DNA of 64,000 bases from Bombiscardovia asteroides_K (GTDB lineage: Bacteria; Actinomycetota; Actinomycetes; Actinomycetales; Bifidobacteriaceae). Positions 44,810-53,839 of this stretch are shown here, piece after piece. Both the position numbers and the translations under genes were made by a program. Each line of letters begins with the position of its first letter. Positions within the stretch are counted from its first letter, which is position 1. The notes under the pieces were generated by a model. It saw nothing but the letters and a program-made list of their open reading frames with translations, did no database searches and was not told the DNA's origin. The DNA is taken from the NCBI RefSeq assembly GCF_048001765.1, contig NZ_CP181447.1, positions 186,001 through 250,000 of the forward strand. Reading direction: 5' to 3'.

Positions 44810-46981
44810 ATGGGTGAGGATGCTCTGGACGGTGGACGAGAATTCGGGGATGGGGTTGCACTCATGTGCTACACCCGGCATCCCACTGATCGTCAGGAGG
44901 CCAACAACGAGGACGTCGCACTGAGCATGCACCTGGCCCTGCGCTCGCGGGCGACCGGCCGTTGGGAGCCCCTGAACGGCGACTACGGCATCTTCTTCGC
45001 TGCGGCTGTGCCCACCAGGGCTGTCCCGGATAGTGCCCGCGGGGCCTGCACGGCCGGGGCCGCCCTGCCGGGCGAGGCGGCGCCGCCAGAGGGCGGGCAC
45101 AATCCTGGACTGGACGCTCACCAGGCCTCGCAGGCGGCTCAGGAACAGGCGGTGGTCCCAGGGCAGGATCTGATCCTCAAGAGTCTGATCGACCCCTTCC
45201 TGCTGCCCCTGACGGATGGTACCTTCGTAATTTTGGCCACCAGGACTGCCAGAGGGGGCCAGTCGGACGGTTCACAGACCGACTCATTCATGACTGCTCT
45301 TTCACCGGATCTGCTGACATATCGACGGCTGCCGCAGGTCCATATCCTGGGCGCTCATGGGGTCCACCGGCCCAGGGCGCGGCTTCTGGACGATGGCCGG
45401 GGCTGCCGACTCTACTGGGACGACGATCGCGGGCGGCTGTGCACGGCCACGGTGGACGACCCGACGCGGATGGGCATGGTGGCCGGCATGAAGGTCCTGG
45501 AGGATGACGATCCCCTGGCCCAGGGCGACCCCTTGCCACTGGATCGGCGGCGGGCCCTGGAGGAGGACTGCGGCATGAAAGGCATCCTGGCTGGCAATGT
45601 GGTGCTGGTCAGCGCCGATTGTGAGCGGGGCCTGCTGGAACGCTTCGGCCGCATCTACAATACGGGCGTGAAGGTGGATCCGGTTCAGGTCACCCGGGGC
45701 GATGGCCTGGAATCGGTCCGGCAGGCCCAGGCGCGGCTCCTCTACAGCGACGGATCCACTGCCCTGCGCGGAGTGGATTGGGATCAGAGTCAATTGGAGC
45801 GCCTGGCCAGTGATCTGGACCAGGGTCGTCTGAATCCTGGAGAGACCAGGCTGATAGGTGGACGGGTCCGGCAGACGGCCTATCCGGTCCCCTTCGCCCG
45901 GCAGCGGGCCGATCCCTCCATTTTCCGCTGGTCCTGGAGGGGTCAGCGCCTGTTCATGTTCATCGCCACCGAGGATGCGGATGGCAATTGTGTCGACCCC
46001 TTGAACGGGCACACGCACATGCCCCTGCGGGTGGCCGATACCATCGAGGGTCTGAGCGATCAGGCCGGCGGTCATGAAAAGGAGGTGGACCTGCTGCGCA
46101 GGGGGGATCGCAACAGCGAGGGCCGGGTCATGACCGGCTGCTTCTGGGCCCCGGAGATTCATCTGATCGGCGGCAGGCTCTCCATTCTCTTCATGCCTTG
46201 CTTCGATGGTCCGCAGACCAACCCGGACGGGACCGCCAATGATCGGGCCGGAAAGCCGGACATGTGGACGGGCAGCTGCCACATCATGCAGCTGCGCCGC
46301 GACGACCAGGGCCAGGATCTGGACCCGCGTCGGCCTGAGAACTGGGACAGGCCCCGACCCATCCTGCGGGCTGAAGGCACCCCCCTCAACCCCATCCAGC
46401 GCATCAGCCTGGACATGACGGTCCTGCACGATACCGGCCGCTGGTATTACGCCTGGCAGCAGCTGGGCTCGGTCTGGATCGCCGCCTTCGATCCGGCCCG
46501 CCCCGACCGTCTGACCAGCACGCCGCGCCAGATCATCGTCCCGGAGTTCGCCTGGGACAACATGATTGCCGAAGGGCCCAACGCCGTGGTCCACGACGGC
46601 CGGATCTTCCTGATTTATTCCGGCTCCCTGGTGGGCATCGACTACACCACCGGACTGGTGACTGCGCCGGCCGGAGTCGGCGCCGATCTATGCGATCCCG
46701 GCGTGTGGAAGAAGCTGGACTACCCATTGCAGAAGTCCGGGAAGTACAATGGCCATTGGCAGCTGGGCACCGGCCACGGCATGTGGTCTCAGGACGAGGA
46801 CGGCACCATGATCTACGTCTTCCACAATGCCGAGCATGATCAGGACCGCTACCTTGGCCGCGACAGTCAGGTAAGGCGCGTACATTGGTCTGCTGAGGGG
46901 ATGCCCGTATTGGATATGCAGACGGATGAGGAGCTCGACCCCACCCGTGCCACGGTAACCTTGGAGGTCAGGGTCTTATGA
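44810..46981 (+). CDS. Large GH43-related protein with two propeller-like segments
   Basis: A 723-residue protein without signal peptide. The N-terminal part (about 15-260) has the GH43-like opening ALMCYTRH... MHLALRS and SLIDPFLLPL. A Gly/Ala/Pro-rich insertion lies near residues 75-110. The C-terminal part (about 365-720) carries ADPSIFRW, CFWAPEIH, LDMTVLHDTGRWYY and AEGPNAVV, giving a plausible catalytic D/D/E set. ATG 44810 follows GGAAGGA by six bases; earlier TTG or ATG starts lack a ribosome site. It overlaps the LacI gene by 4 bases (ATGA). Substrate unknown, probably an arabinose-containing oligosaccharide. Confidence 0.78.
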   Translation: MGEDALDGGREFGDGVALMCYTRHPTDRQEANNEDVALSMHLALRSRATGRWEPLNGDYGIFFAAAVPTRAVPDSARGACTAGAALPGEAAPPEGGHNPGLDAHQASQAAQEQAVVPGQDLILKSLIDPFLLPLTDGTFVILATRTARGGQSDGSQTDSFMTALSPDLLTYRRLPQVHILGAHGVHRPRARLLDDGRGCRLYWDDDRGRLCTATVDDPTRMGMVAGMKVLEDDDPLAQGDPLPLDRRRALEEDCGMKGILAGNVVLVSADCERGLLERFGRIYNTGVKVDPVQVTRGDGLESVRQAQARLLYSDGSTALRGVDWDQSQLERLASDLDQGRLNPGETRLIGGRVRQTAYPVPFARQRADPSIFRWSWRGQRLFMFIATEDADGNCVDPLNGHTHMPLRVADTIEGLSDQAGGHEKEVDLLRRGDRNSEGRVMTGCFWAPEIHLIGGRLSILFMPCFDGPQTNPDGTANDRAGKPDMWTGSCHIMQLRRDDQGQDLDPRRPENWDRPRPILRAEGTPLNPIQRISLDMTVLHDTGRWYYAWQQLGSVWIAAFDPARPDRLTSTPRQIIVPEFAWDNMIAEGPNAVVHDGRIFLIYSGSLVGIDYTTGLVTAPAGVGADLCDPGVWKKLDYPLQKSGKYNGHWQLGTGHGMWSQDEDGTMIYVFHNAEHDQDRYLGRDSQVRRVHWSAEGMPVLDMQTDEELDPTRATVTLEVRVL

Positions 46982-48060
46982 GTTTAGCCGCTTCCCCCGG
47001 CACAGGACGTGGTTCCACCCCGACCATGAAGGATGTGGCCCAGGCTGCAGGAGTGTCGGTAAAGACCGTTTCCAACGTGGTCAATGACTACGAATTTGTC
47101 TCCGAGGCTACCAGGGGCAAGGTCAACAAGGCCATAGAGGAGCTGGGTTATCGGGTCAACGTGCCGGCCAGAAATCTGCGGCTGGGCTACACGGGAATGA
47201 TCTCCCTGGCCATACCGGATCTGGCCATGCCCTACTTCGCTCAGCTCTCCTCCCTGGTCATCGAGGAGGCTAAGAAGCTGGGGATGCGTGTGCTGGTGGA
47301 GCCCACCCTCTACTCGCGCGAGGGTGAGATTGAGGCCCTGCACGGCTCCCAGCGATCCATGATCGACGGCCTCATCTACAGCCCGTTGGAGCTGGGCATG
47401 GACGACCTGGACCAGTTGCGGGTGGACTATCCCCTGGTGGTTGTGGGGGAGCGGATCTTCAGCGACCAATTTGATCATGTGGCGACGGAGAACGTTGAGG
47501 GTGCCAAGCACGCCACCGCCTATTTGATCAATACTGGCTGCCGTCGGGTGGCGGTCATCGGCACCCATCCCGGCGAGAAGCTGGGTTCGGCTGCTCTTCG
47601 CCTGGAAGGGTACAGACAGGGTCTTGAGGAGGCCGGCCTGGACTACGATCCCCGGCTGGTGGCCCCATCGCGCATGTGGCACCGTATCGACGGGGTCAAC
47701 GCTATGAACTCTCTGTTGGACCAGGGCATCGTCCCCGACGGGGTGGTGGCTCTGAACGACATGCTGGCGGCAGGGGTTCTGCATTCCATACAAATGCACG
47801 GTATGTCGGTGCCGGACGACATCTCGGTCATCGGCTTCGACAATTCGGACGATTCCCAGTATCTGTCGCCCTCGCTGACCAGCATTTCGCCCGGGCTCAA
47901 GGCCGTGGCCAGGCTCTCGGTTCGTGTTCTCAAGGACAGGATCAACGGGGTGCAGCCGCTGAACACCAAGGAAGGCGAGCACGTCTTCCGCAAGGTATCC
48001 TCTTCGCTGGTGGTCCGCAATTCAACCCGTGCCCTGCCCGGAAACGAGATCGCCGTCTGA
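46978..48060 (+). CDS. LacI-family repressor of the arabinan locus
   Basis: A 360-residue regulator: HTH TMKDVAQAAGVSVKTVSNVV (16-35), hinge helix with PARNLRLGYTG, then a sugar-binding effector domain ending in IGFDNSDDSQYLSPSLTSI. Its start codon overlaps the stop of the GH43-related gene, so regulator and enzyme are co-expressed and the regulator is itself under site B. Five CG-centred palindromes in front of the locus promoters are its likely targets. Confidence 0.92.
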   Translation: MSLAASPGTGRGSTPTMKDVAQAAGVSVKTVSNVVNDYEFVSEATRGKVNKAIEELGYRVNVPARNLRLGYTGMISLAIPDLAMPYFAQLSSLVIEEAKKLGMRVLVEPTLYSREGEIEALHGSQRSMIDGLIYSPLELGMDDLDQLRVDYPLVVVGERIFSDQFDHVATENVEGAKHATAYLINTGCRRVAVIGTHPGEKLGSAALRLEGYRQGLEEAGLDYDPRLVAPSRMWHRIDGVNAMNSLLDQGIVPDGVVALNDMLAAGVLHSIQMHGMSVPDDISVIGFDNSDDSQYLSPSLTSISPGLKAVARLSVRVLKDRINGVQPLNTKEGEHVFRKVSSSLVVRNSTRALPGNEIAV

Positions 48061-48090
48061 TTGCTGATGTTCTTTTTCGTGTGTTCCTGG

Positions 48091-48119
48091 TTTCTTGATT
48101 TCTAACGTTGTAATATACT
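48091..48119 (+). promoter_or_regulatory. Promoter with LacI operator, site C
   Basis: TTTCTT, 17 bases, TATACT (48114-48119). The operator TTTCTAACGTTGTAAT lies between the boxes, centred on CG 48106-48107. It drives the wall-anchored arabinanase gene. Confidence 0.7.
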
Positions 48120-48217
48120 GAAGACGTTCTCGAACGATTCGAGGTGGCATCGGCGGACCATGGAGGCCTGCCGGTCGGAGCGCAGTCGCTCCGATGCCGA
48201 CATGGAAAGGTGTGAAC

Positions 48218-51052
48218 ATGCGTCATCAATCGTCATCAGGCGCAGGACGACGGAGCCGAGGAGGAGTTGCAGCGGCAGCCCTCGTGGGCATGGTACTGGC
48301 GGGCGGCACAGTCGTTTCTCCAGCCTGGGCGGATCAGTCCCCAGCCGACGGCAGCCCCACAACAAGGATGTCGGCCAGTCAGCCCCAGCCCCTGCTTGGC
48401 TACGATTTTTCAGCCCTTGCTCCAGGAGACAAGGAGGCAAAAAATACTGTCTCAGGCTCATCCTTTGGCCCGGCCCGCATCCTGGACGCCGATGGTCAGC
48501 CGACCGGGGCAGTCAAGGCCGACGACGCGCTCCTGTTCGATGGATCCACCTATGTCAAGCTTCCTGATGACATACTGAGCGGACGTGCCAGCGCCACGGT
48601 GTCCATTCGCGTGCGCAACGACCGGTTCAACGCCTCAGGCCTCTGGACCTACCTCTGGTCGCTAGGGGGGACCGGCCAGCAGGCCGTCGGCTCCTGGACC
48701 GCCTCCACCCACACCTCCCTGTACACCTCCATCACTTCCAAGGCCAACGGCGAGGGTGAGACCTATCTGCCGGCATCCAAGAACCTGTCTGATGACCGCT
48801 TCTCCACGTTGACCGCCACCATCGATGGCAAGAACAATATGGTCCGGCTCTATATCAACGGTCTGCAGGTGGCTGAGGGCAAGGCCACGGTCAATCCCGC
48901 CGCCTTTGGCGACCAACATCACAACGTAATCGGCCAGTCCCGATACCCCGGCATAGGCGACGCGCTCTTCCATGGCGCAGTACGTTCATTCGCCGTCTAT
49001 CCGCAGGCCCTGGATGCCGACCAGATCATTGCCACCTTGCCCTCTGAGGATCTTGGGGATCTGATCGACCAGCAGGCCACATCCCTGGCGGTCCCAGCCG
49101 CTGTGGACAGTGATTTCGACCTGCCGGTCGCAACTACTGTTGCCTCAGTGGGATGGACTTCTTCGGCTCCCGGAACAGTCAGCGTCAATGCCGCCACCGG
49201 CAGGGCCCATGTGGTCCCCGGCAAGCGGGATGTCCCTGTTACACTGACGGCCCGGCTGCAGGCGACCAAGGCCTCGAAGTCCTCCCAGGACGCTAAAGCC
49301 ATCAAGCAGGACTACCGGCTTATTGTCAGGGGCACCTCCAAGGATGGTCAGAACGCATACTCGCGCGTCTCCGTGCATGATCCTTCCGTAGTCAAGGCCG
49401 GAGGGCGCTACTACATCTTCGGCTCCCACCGTGCCTGGGCCCGCAGCACCGACCTCAAGCATTGGGAGCCCTTCACCAACAATCTGAGCCGGGATTACCA
49501 GCGCATTCTGGATCCCATCTGGAAGGCATGGCCCAAGCAGTCCTCCAATCCGGACGTGACCGGCAACATGTGGGCGCCCGAGGTCTATTACAACGCCACC
49601 ATGAAGAAGTGGTGCATGTACCTGAGCCTGAACGGGGGAGGGTTCCCCTTCCAGAAGTCGGTCATCGTCCTGCTGACCGCTGACGACATCGAGGGTGACT
49701 GGAGCCTGGTGGGTCCGGTGGTCTACTCCGGTTTCCAGAAGTCCAACGTGGCGGCCACCGACGTGCCCAAGGTGCTGGGACCCAATGCCGATCTGTCGCG
49801 CTATGCCAGCCTTACGGATACGGGTATCAATGCGATTGATGCCTGTGTCAAGGATGACGGGCAGGGGGGCCTGTGGATGAGCTTCGGCTCCTGGTTCGGC
49901 GGCATCTGGATGATCCGCCTGGACCCCAAGACCGGGCTGCGCGACTACTCCACCACCTACCCCACCCAGGCCAACCAGTCCGACGCCTACTACGGACACA
50001 AACTCGCCGGAGGATTCGGCAACTCAGGCGAAGGCACCGCCCTGGTCCATCAGGGCGACTGGTGGTATCTGATGCTTTCTTACGGTGGGCTTGGGCAGAC
50101 CGGGGGCTACCAGATGCGTGAATTCCGCTCCCGTTCCATCACCGGCCCCTACCTGGATCAGAACGGCAAACCGGCTGTCTACGGGCGTGCAATGAATGAT
50201 CTGGATGCCAACCGGGGTCTGCGGATCGACTCCTCCTTCGCCCAGCCCGGGCAGGACCAGGTGCTGACCTCCCAGGGAGGCAACGCACTGTTGATTGACG
50301 AAGACCGCGTCTTCAACGTCTACCACACTCGCTTCGTGCGCGCTGAGGGCAACCTGGAAGAGCACCAGGTCCGGGTCAAGCAGATGGTGCAGACCGCTGA
50401 CGGCTGGCTGGTCATGACGCCCTTCGAATACCGGGATTCGGTAGGTCGGGTATCCTCCAGCCAAGTGGTTGGCGACTACCAGGTGGTGGTCCATGATCCG
50501 GTCCGTTACTATGCGGGGTCTGGACTGTCCAGCCCGGCCATCTACCGGTCGGTGTCAGTGAGCCTGCTGGCCGGTGGTCGGCTGGGCGGCCAGGTGCAGG
50601 GCTCCTGGACGGCGACTGGCGGCAATCTGACCATTAAGGTGGACTCGGCGGATCCTGGCACTTTGTTGCACGGCGTCTATCGGGCCAAGCTTGGCCGACA
50701 GCTTGATGAGCAGGGCCATCCGGTCGTCTTCTTCTCGGGGCTGGGCGGCGATGTCTTCACCGATGCCGGCGCCGATGTCTCCAAGGCAGCAGGTGCTGCG
50801 GCCATCTGGGGTTCGCGTCCCCTGACTGATGCCAAGGTTCAAGAGGATGCCAATGTCGATAGCGGTCATGCGACTGTTCCCGCCACGGACTCCGCCCATA
50901 CACCTGCAAGTCGCTCCGGCAAGGAAGGCAAGGCCAGCCGCCTGCCCTCGACTGGAATGGCCCTGTCGGCTCCGGTCGCTGCCGCATCCGCGGCCCTCGT
51001 CTTGGGTCTGGGAGCACTGGTGTTCACCGCCATTCGCCGAGCCCGGGGCTGA
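48218..51052 (+). CDS. Cell-wall-anchored GH43 arabinanase with LamG domain
   Basis: A 944-residue secreted enzyme. Sec signal peptide ending about SPAWA-DQ; LamG/concanavalin-like domain (about 55-285, with LYINGLQVAEGK); an Ig-like segment (about 290-375); GH43 catalytic domain with D388 (SVHDPSV), D541 (NAIDACV) and E605 (SGEGTAL); a C-terminal beta-sandwich; a linker; and the sortase signal LPSTG (909-913), hydrophobic helix and RRARG tail. ATG 48218 is seven bases after GGAAAGG. It would cut arabinan at the cell surface and feed the importer at 52408-55668. Confidence 0.92.
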   Translation: MRHQSSSGAGRRSRGGVAAAALVGMVLAGGTVVSPAWADQSPADGSPTTRMSASQPQPLLGYDFSALAPGDKEAKNTVSGSSFGPARILDADGQPTGAVKADDALLFDGSTYVKLPDDILSGRASATVSIRVRNDRFNASGLWTYLWSLGGTGQQAVGSWTASTHTSLYTSITSKANGEGETYLPASKNLSDDRFSTLTATIDGKNNMVRLYINGLQVAEGKATVNPAAFGDQHHNVIGQSRYPGIGDALFHGAVRSFAVYPQALDADQIIATLPSEDLGDLIDQQATSLAVPAAVDSDFDLPVATTVASVGWTSSAPGTVSVNAATGRAHVVPGKRDVPVTLTARLQATKASKSSQDAKAIKQDYRLIVRGTSKDGQNAYSRVSVHDPSVVKAGGRYYIFGSHRAWARSTDLKHWEPFTNNLSRDYQRILDPIWKAWPKQSSNPDVTGNMWAPEVYYNATMKKWCMYLSLNGGGFPFQKSVIVLLTADDIEGDWSLVGPVVYSGFQKSNVAATDVPKVLGPNADLSRYASLTDTGINAIDACVKDDGQGGLWMSFGSWFGGIWMIRLDPKTGLRDYSTTYPTQANQSDAYYGHKLAGGFGNSGEGTALVHQGDWWYLMLSYGGLGQTGGYQMREFRSRSITGPYLDQNGKPAVYGRAMNDLDANRGLRIDSSFAQPGQDQVLTSQGGNALLIDEDRVFNVYHTRFVRAEGNLEEHQVRVKQMVQTADGWLVMTPFEYRDSVGRVSSSQVVGDYQVVVHDPVRYYAGSGLSSPAIYRSVSVSLLAGGRLGGQVQGSWTATGGNLTIKVDSADPGTLLHGVYRAKLGRQLDEQGHPVVFFSGLGGDVFTDAGADVSKAAGAAAIWGSRPLTDAKVQEDANVDSGHATVPATDSAHTPASRSGKEGKASRLPSTGMALSAPVAAASAALVLGLGALVFTAIRRARG
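49814..50034 (+). repeat. 221-bp perfect inverted repeat, copy 2
   Basis: Identical to the reverse complement of 43785-44005. A second shorter matching tract lies near 49530-49580 (TCCTCCAATCCGGACGTGAC and its surroundings), so the two genes look like a patchwork of converted segments. Confidence 0.93.
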
Positions 51053-51123
51053 ACCCGAACACTGCCCAAGCAGCCCTCCGCCTCCGACTTCGATCGTCCG
51101 GCGGAGGGTGGGCAGTCCGCTAA

Positions 51124-51141
51124 TATTCAACGTTGTATATT
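51124..51141. promoter_or_regulatory. Arabinan-locus LacI operator, site D
   Basis: TATTCAACGTTGTATA (51124-51139), centred on CG 51131-51132 and symmetrical except for one pair. It overlaps a -10-like TATATT (51136-51141) ahead of the GH43 gene at 51183. Confidence 0.72.
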
Positions 51142-51182
51142 GGTCATATAGACCAGTACCTCCGTCTTCGTGATAGGAACAC

Positions 51183-52178
51183 ATGATGAGCGCATACCAC
51201 AATCCCCTGGTACTCCAGCGGGCCGATCCCTGGGTCATCAGGCACAGGGACCTCTACTATTTCACCGCCTCCTACCCGGCCTATGACAGGATCATCCTGC
51301 GTGCCGCCGCCAGGCTGAATGACCTGCAGGCCGCACCTGAGCGCACTATCTGGCGCAAGCACGAGTCCGGCCCCATGAGCAAGTACATCTGGGCGCCCGA
51401 ACTCCACCAGATCAACGGAGCCTGGTACATCTACTTTGCCGCTGCAGAGGAGGACTTCGGCTCTGCCGATCTGCCCACCCACCGCATGTATGTGCTGGAG
51501 AATACCAGCGAAGACCCCATGGAAGGCGAATGGACCGAGAAGGGGCAGATCCAGACCCCGATCGATTCCTTCTCCCTGGATGCCACCACAGCGGTGATCG
51601 GGGGCAGCCAGTATTTGATCTGGGCCCAGAAGGATCCGGCCATCGAGGGCAATTCCAATCTCTATATCGCTCGCATGGCCAATCCCTGGACGCTGGCCAC
51701 TGATCCTGTCATGCTTTCCAAGCCCGAATACGACTGGGAATGCATTGATTTCAAGGTCAACGAGGGGCCGGCGGTCCTGCTTCACCAGGGCATGATCTAC
51801 CTGACCTACTCGGCCTCGGGCACCGGGGTCCCCTATGCGGTGGGCATGCTGACAGCCCGTGAGGATGCCGACCTGCGGGATCCGGCCTCCTGGACAAAGA
51901 GCGATCATCCCGTCTTCAAAACGGCTGAGGAGAACCATCAGTATGGGCCCGGCCACAACTGCTTCACGGTCAGCGAAGACGGCAGCCGGGACCTGATTGT
52001 CTACCATGCCCGCAACTACACACATATCGAGGGTGACCCCCTCTTTGATCCCAACCGCCATGCCAGGGTCGGACTGATCACTTGGACCGACCATGGCCCG
52101 GACTTCGGACGGCCTCTGCCGGACGATCGGTGGACCCCGTCGAGCCGTCAGATACTGCCTCCCGACGGTAGTCATTGA
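51183..52178 (+). CDS. GH43 exo-arabinofuranosidase (GH43_26-like)
   Basis: A 331-residue cytoplasmic propeller enzyme: catalytic base D15 (QRADPWV), D133 (SLDATTAV) and acid E194 (VNEGPAV). The compact length and the opening NPLVLQRADPWV... YYFTASYPAYDRI match the subfamily that includes exo-alpha-1,5-L-arabinofuranosidases. It would release arabinose from imported arabino-oligosaccharides. It has its own operator (site D) and precedes the binding-protein gene. Confidence 0.88.
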   Translation: MMSAYHNPLVLQRADPWVIRHRDLYYFTASYPAYDRIILRAAARLNDLQAAPERTIWRKHESGPMSKYIWAPELHQINGAWYIYFAAAEEDFGSADLPTHRMYVLENTSEDPMEGEWTEKGQIQTPIDSFSLDATTAVIGGSQYLIWAQKDPAIEGNSNLYIARMANPWTLATDPVMLSKPEYDWECIDFKVNEGPAVLLHQGMIYLTYSASGTGVPYAVGMLTAREDADLRDPASWTKSDHPVFKTAEENHQYGPGHNCFTVSEDGSRDLIVYHARNYTHIEGDPLFDPNRHARVGLITWTDHGPDFGRPLPDDRWTPSSRQILPPDGSH

Positions 52179-52235
52179 GCGTCATTGCCGGGCCAAGTCC
52201 GACACGCTTGTACATCGTTGGAGAAGCGAGTAGTA

Positions 52236-52257
52236 TATAATTTGCAACGTTAGAAAG
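52236..52257. promoter_or_regulatory. Promoter with LacI operator, site E
   Basis: TATAAT (52236-52241) runs into TTTGCAACGTTAGAAA (52241-52256), centred on CG 52248-52249, the same layout as site B. A weaker relative, TACATCGTTGGA, lies at 52211-52222. It controls the arabino-oligosaccharide importer. Confidence 0.72.
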
Positions 52258-52407
52258 ATGTCGGTTTACAAAGGCGTGGGCTACGTTCACGTATCTGGGA
52301 GCGTGACCAAGCGATGCAAGCCATTGGACCAGATGGGCAGGACATGGTTGTTCCGGTCGTCATCGGTTCCTTTGTAACCGTTGCTTGATGTCGAAAGGAC
52401 AGAGACA

Positions 52408-53727
52408 ATGAAGGCAATCAGAAAGGCTGCGGTAGCCGCAATCGCGCTCGCCACGCTCAGCACCGTGGGGCTCTCGGCCTGCGGTTCTGGCAGTGGAGGC
52501 AAGGATGCCAAGGGCAAGGACGGCGTTACCAACATCGTCATGTGGCACGGATTCTCCGAGGCCGATGGCAAGACTCTGAAGAAGATCGTCGAGAACTTCA
52601 ACAAGTCCCAGAAGCAATACCACATCGACGCCCAGCTGCAGCCCTGGAGCACCATCGGCGAGACCATGGTCACCAAGGTCACCTCGGGCGACGGTCCTGA
52701 CTTCGTCACCACCGGTGCCGACAACGGCCAGGGCTGGTCCATTGACGGCACCTTCCAATGCGTGCAGGACTTCTATGACGATCCCTCCAACGAGACCAAG
52801 AACTACCTGCCCAACGTGACCAAGCAGACCCAGTTCACCATCGACGGCAAGAAGCAGCAGTGCGCAGTCCCCATGGGCTATGCGCCTACCACCGTCTGGT
52901 ACAACACCGATATGTGGAAGGCCGCCGGCCTGACCGAGCAGGACTATCCCAAGACCTGGGATCAGCTCCTGGAAGTGGCCAAGAAGCTGACCAAGGGTGA
53001 CGGTTCCCAGTACGGCATGGCCCTGTCCGACTCCGGATGGGCGGCCTTCATGAAGGGCAACGGCACTGGCCTTTACGATGCCAAGGGCAAGGTCACCATC
53101 AACTCCGAGCAGAACAAGGCCTTCCTGCAGAAGATGCGCGAGTTCTACAAGGGCGGTTACTCCAAGACCGGTATGGATGACACCGCTGCACGTGAGTCCT
53201 TCGAGTCCGGCCAGTCGGCCATGGTCATCGTCGGCCCCTGGGAGGACCAGGCAGCCACCGACAAGGGCATCAAGCACGATCTGTTCCCCGTTCCCAACGG
53301 AGACGGCACCTATGTCTATCCCGACGGCAAGAAGGGCTCCAACACCGGTTCCACCGGCCTGTATTGGTGGGTCACCTCGCAGGTCAAGGATGAAGCCAAG
53401 AAGAAGGGCATCTATGCCTTCTTCAAGTACTACAACAACCATGACAACCAGGTCATGTGGTCCCTGGGTTCTGCTTATCCGCCGAACAACAAGACCGTGA
53501 CCACCGAAGAGCTCTCCAAGCGCCCCCTGATCGCCAAGGTCTCCGAGAACACGGACAACTCCTACATCGGCATCGCCGGCCTCAAGGGCGGCTTCGGTGA
53601 TATCTCGGCCACCCTGGATTCGGTGACCCAGAACACCGCCCGCACCGACGATGATATTTCCGCCTCGCTGTCCAAAGCCTCCAACAAGATCCAGAAGTAC
53701 CTGGACGAGTACAAGGCTGAGGACTGA
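52408..53727 (+). CDS. ABC sugar-binding lipoprotein, arabino-oligosaccharide importer
   Basis: A 439-residue secreted lipoprotein with lipobox LSAC (C25) and a family 1 SBP fold (IVMWHGFSEADG opening, TVWYNTDMWKAAGL, FESGQSAMVIVGPWE). ATG 52408 lies eight bases after GAAAGGA; the frame back to 52381 is ignored. The ligand is inferred from the neighbouring GH43 genes and the shared operator. A stable hairpin separates it from its permease genes. Confidence 0.92.
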   Translation: MKAIRKAAVAAIALATLSTVGLSACGSGSGGKDAKGKDGVTNIVMWHGFSEADGKTLKKIVENFNKSQKQYHIDAQLQPWSTIGETMVTKVTSGDGPDFVTTGADNGQGWSIDGTFQCVQDFYDDPSNETKNYLPNVTKQTQFTIDGKKQQCAVPMGYAPTTVWYNTDMWKAAGLTEQDYPKTWDQLLEVAKKLTKGDGSQYGMALSDSGWAAFMKGNGTGLYDAKGKVTINSEQNKAFLQKMREFYKGGYSKTGMDDTAARESFESGQSAMVIVGPWEDQAATDKGIKHDLFPVPNGDGTYVYPDGKKGSNTGSTGLYWWVTSQVKDEAKKKGIYAFFKYYNNHDNQVMWSLGSAYPPNNKTVTTEELSKRPLIAKVSENTDNSYIGIAGLKGGFGDISATLDSVTQNTARTDDDISASLSKASNKIQKYLDEYKAED

Positions 53728-53743
53728 TTGACCATCCGCTCCT

Positions 53744-53788
53744 GAGGAACCGGTTTGGCGGCCAGTAGTGCCGCCGGCCGGTCTCCTC
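53744..53788 (+). terminator. Intercistronic hairpin between binding-protein and permease genes
   Basis: Interrupted stem GAGGA, CCGG, GGCGGC (53744-53762) with GCCGCC, CCGG, TCCTC (53770-53788). No U tract. Same place and probable job as the hairpins at 5230-5312: partial termination or 3' protection of the binding-protein message. Confidence 0.75.
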
Positions 53789-53839
53789 ATGGCTGACCGT
53801 CGCCCGGGCCCGGCGTCCGGGCGGCACTTTGGAGTACTT

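Noticed and set aside
52209..52225. Sixth arabinan LacI operator (TGTACATCGTTGGAGAA)
   Set aside because: Only about half of the positions are symmetrical; it may be an auxiliary half-site but is not strong enough to list with the five good ones.
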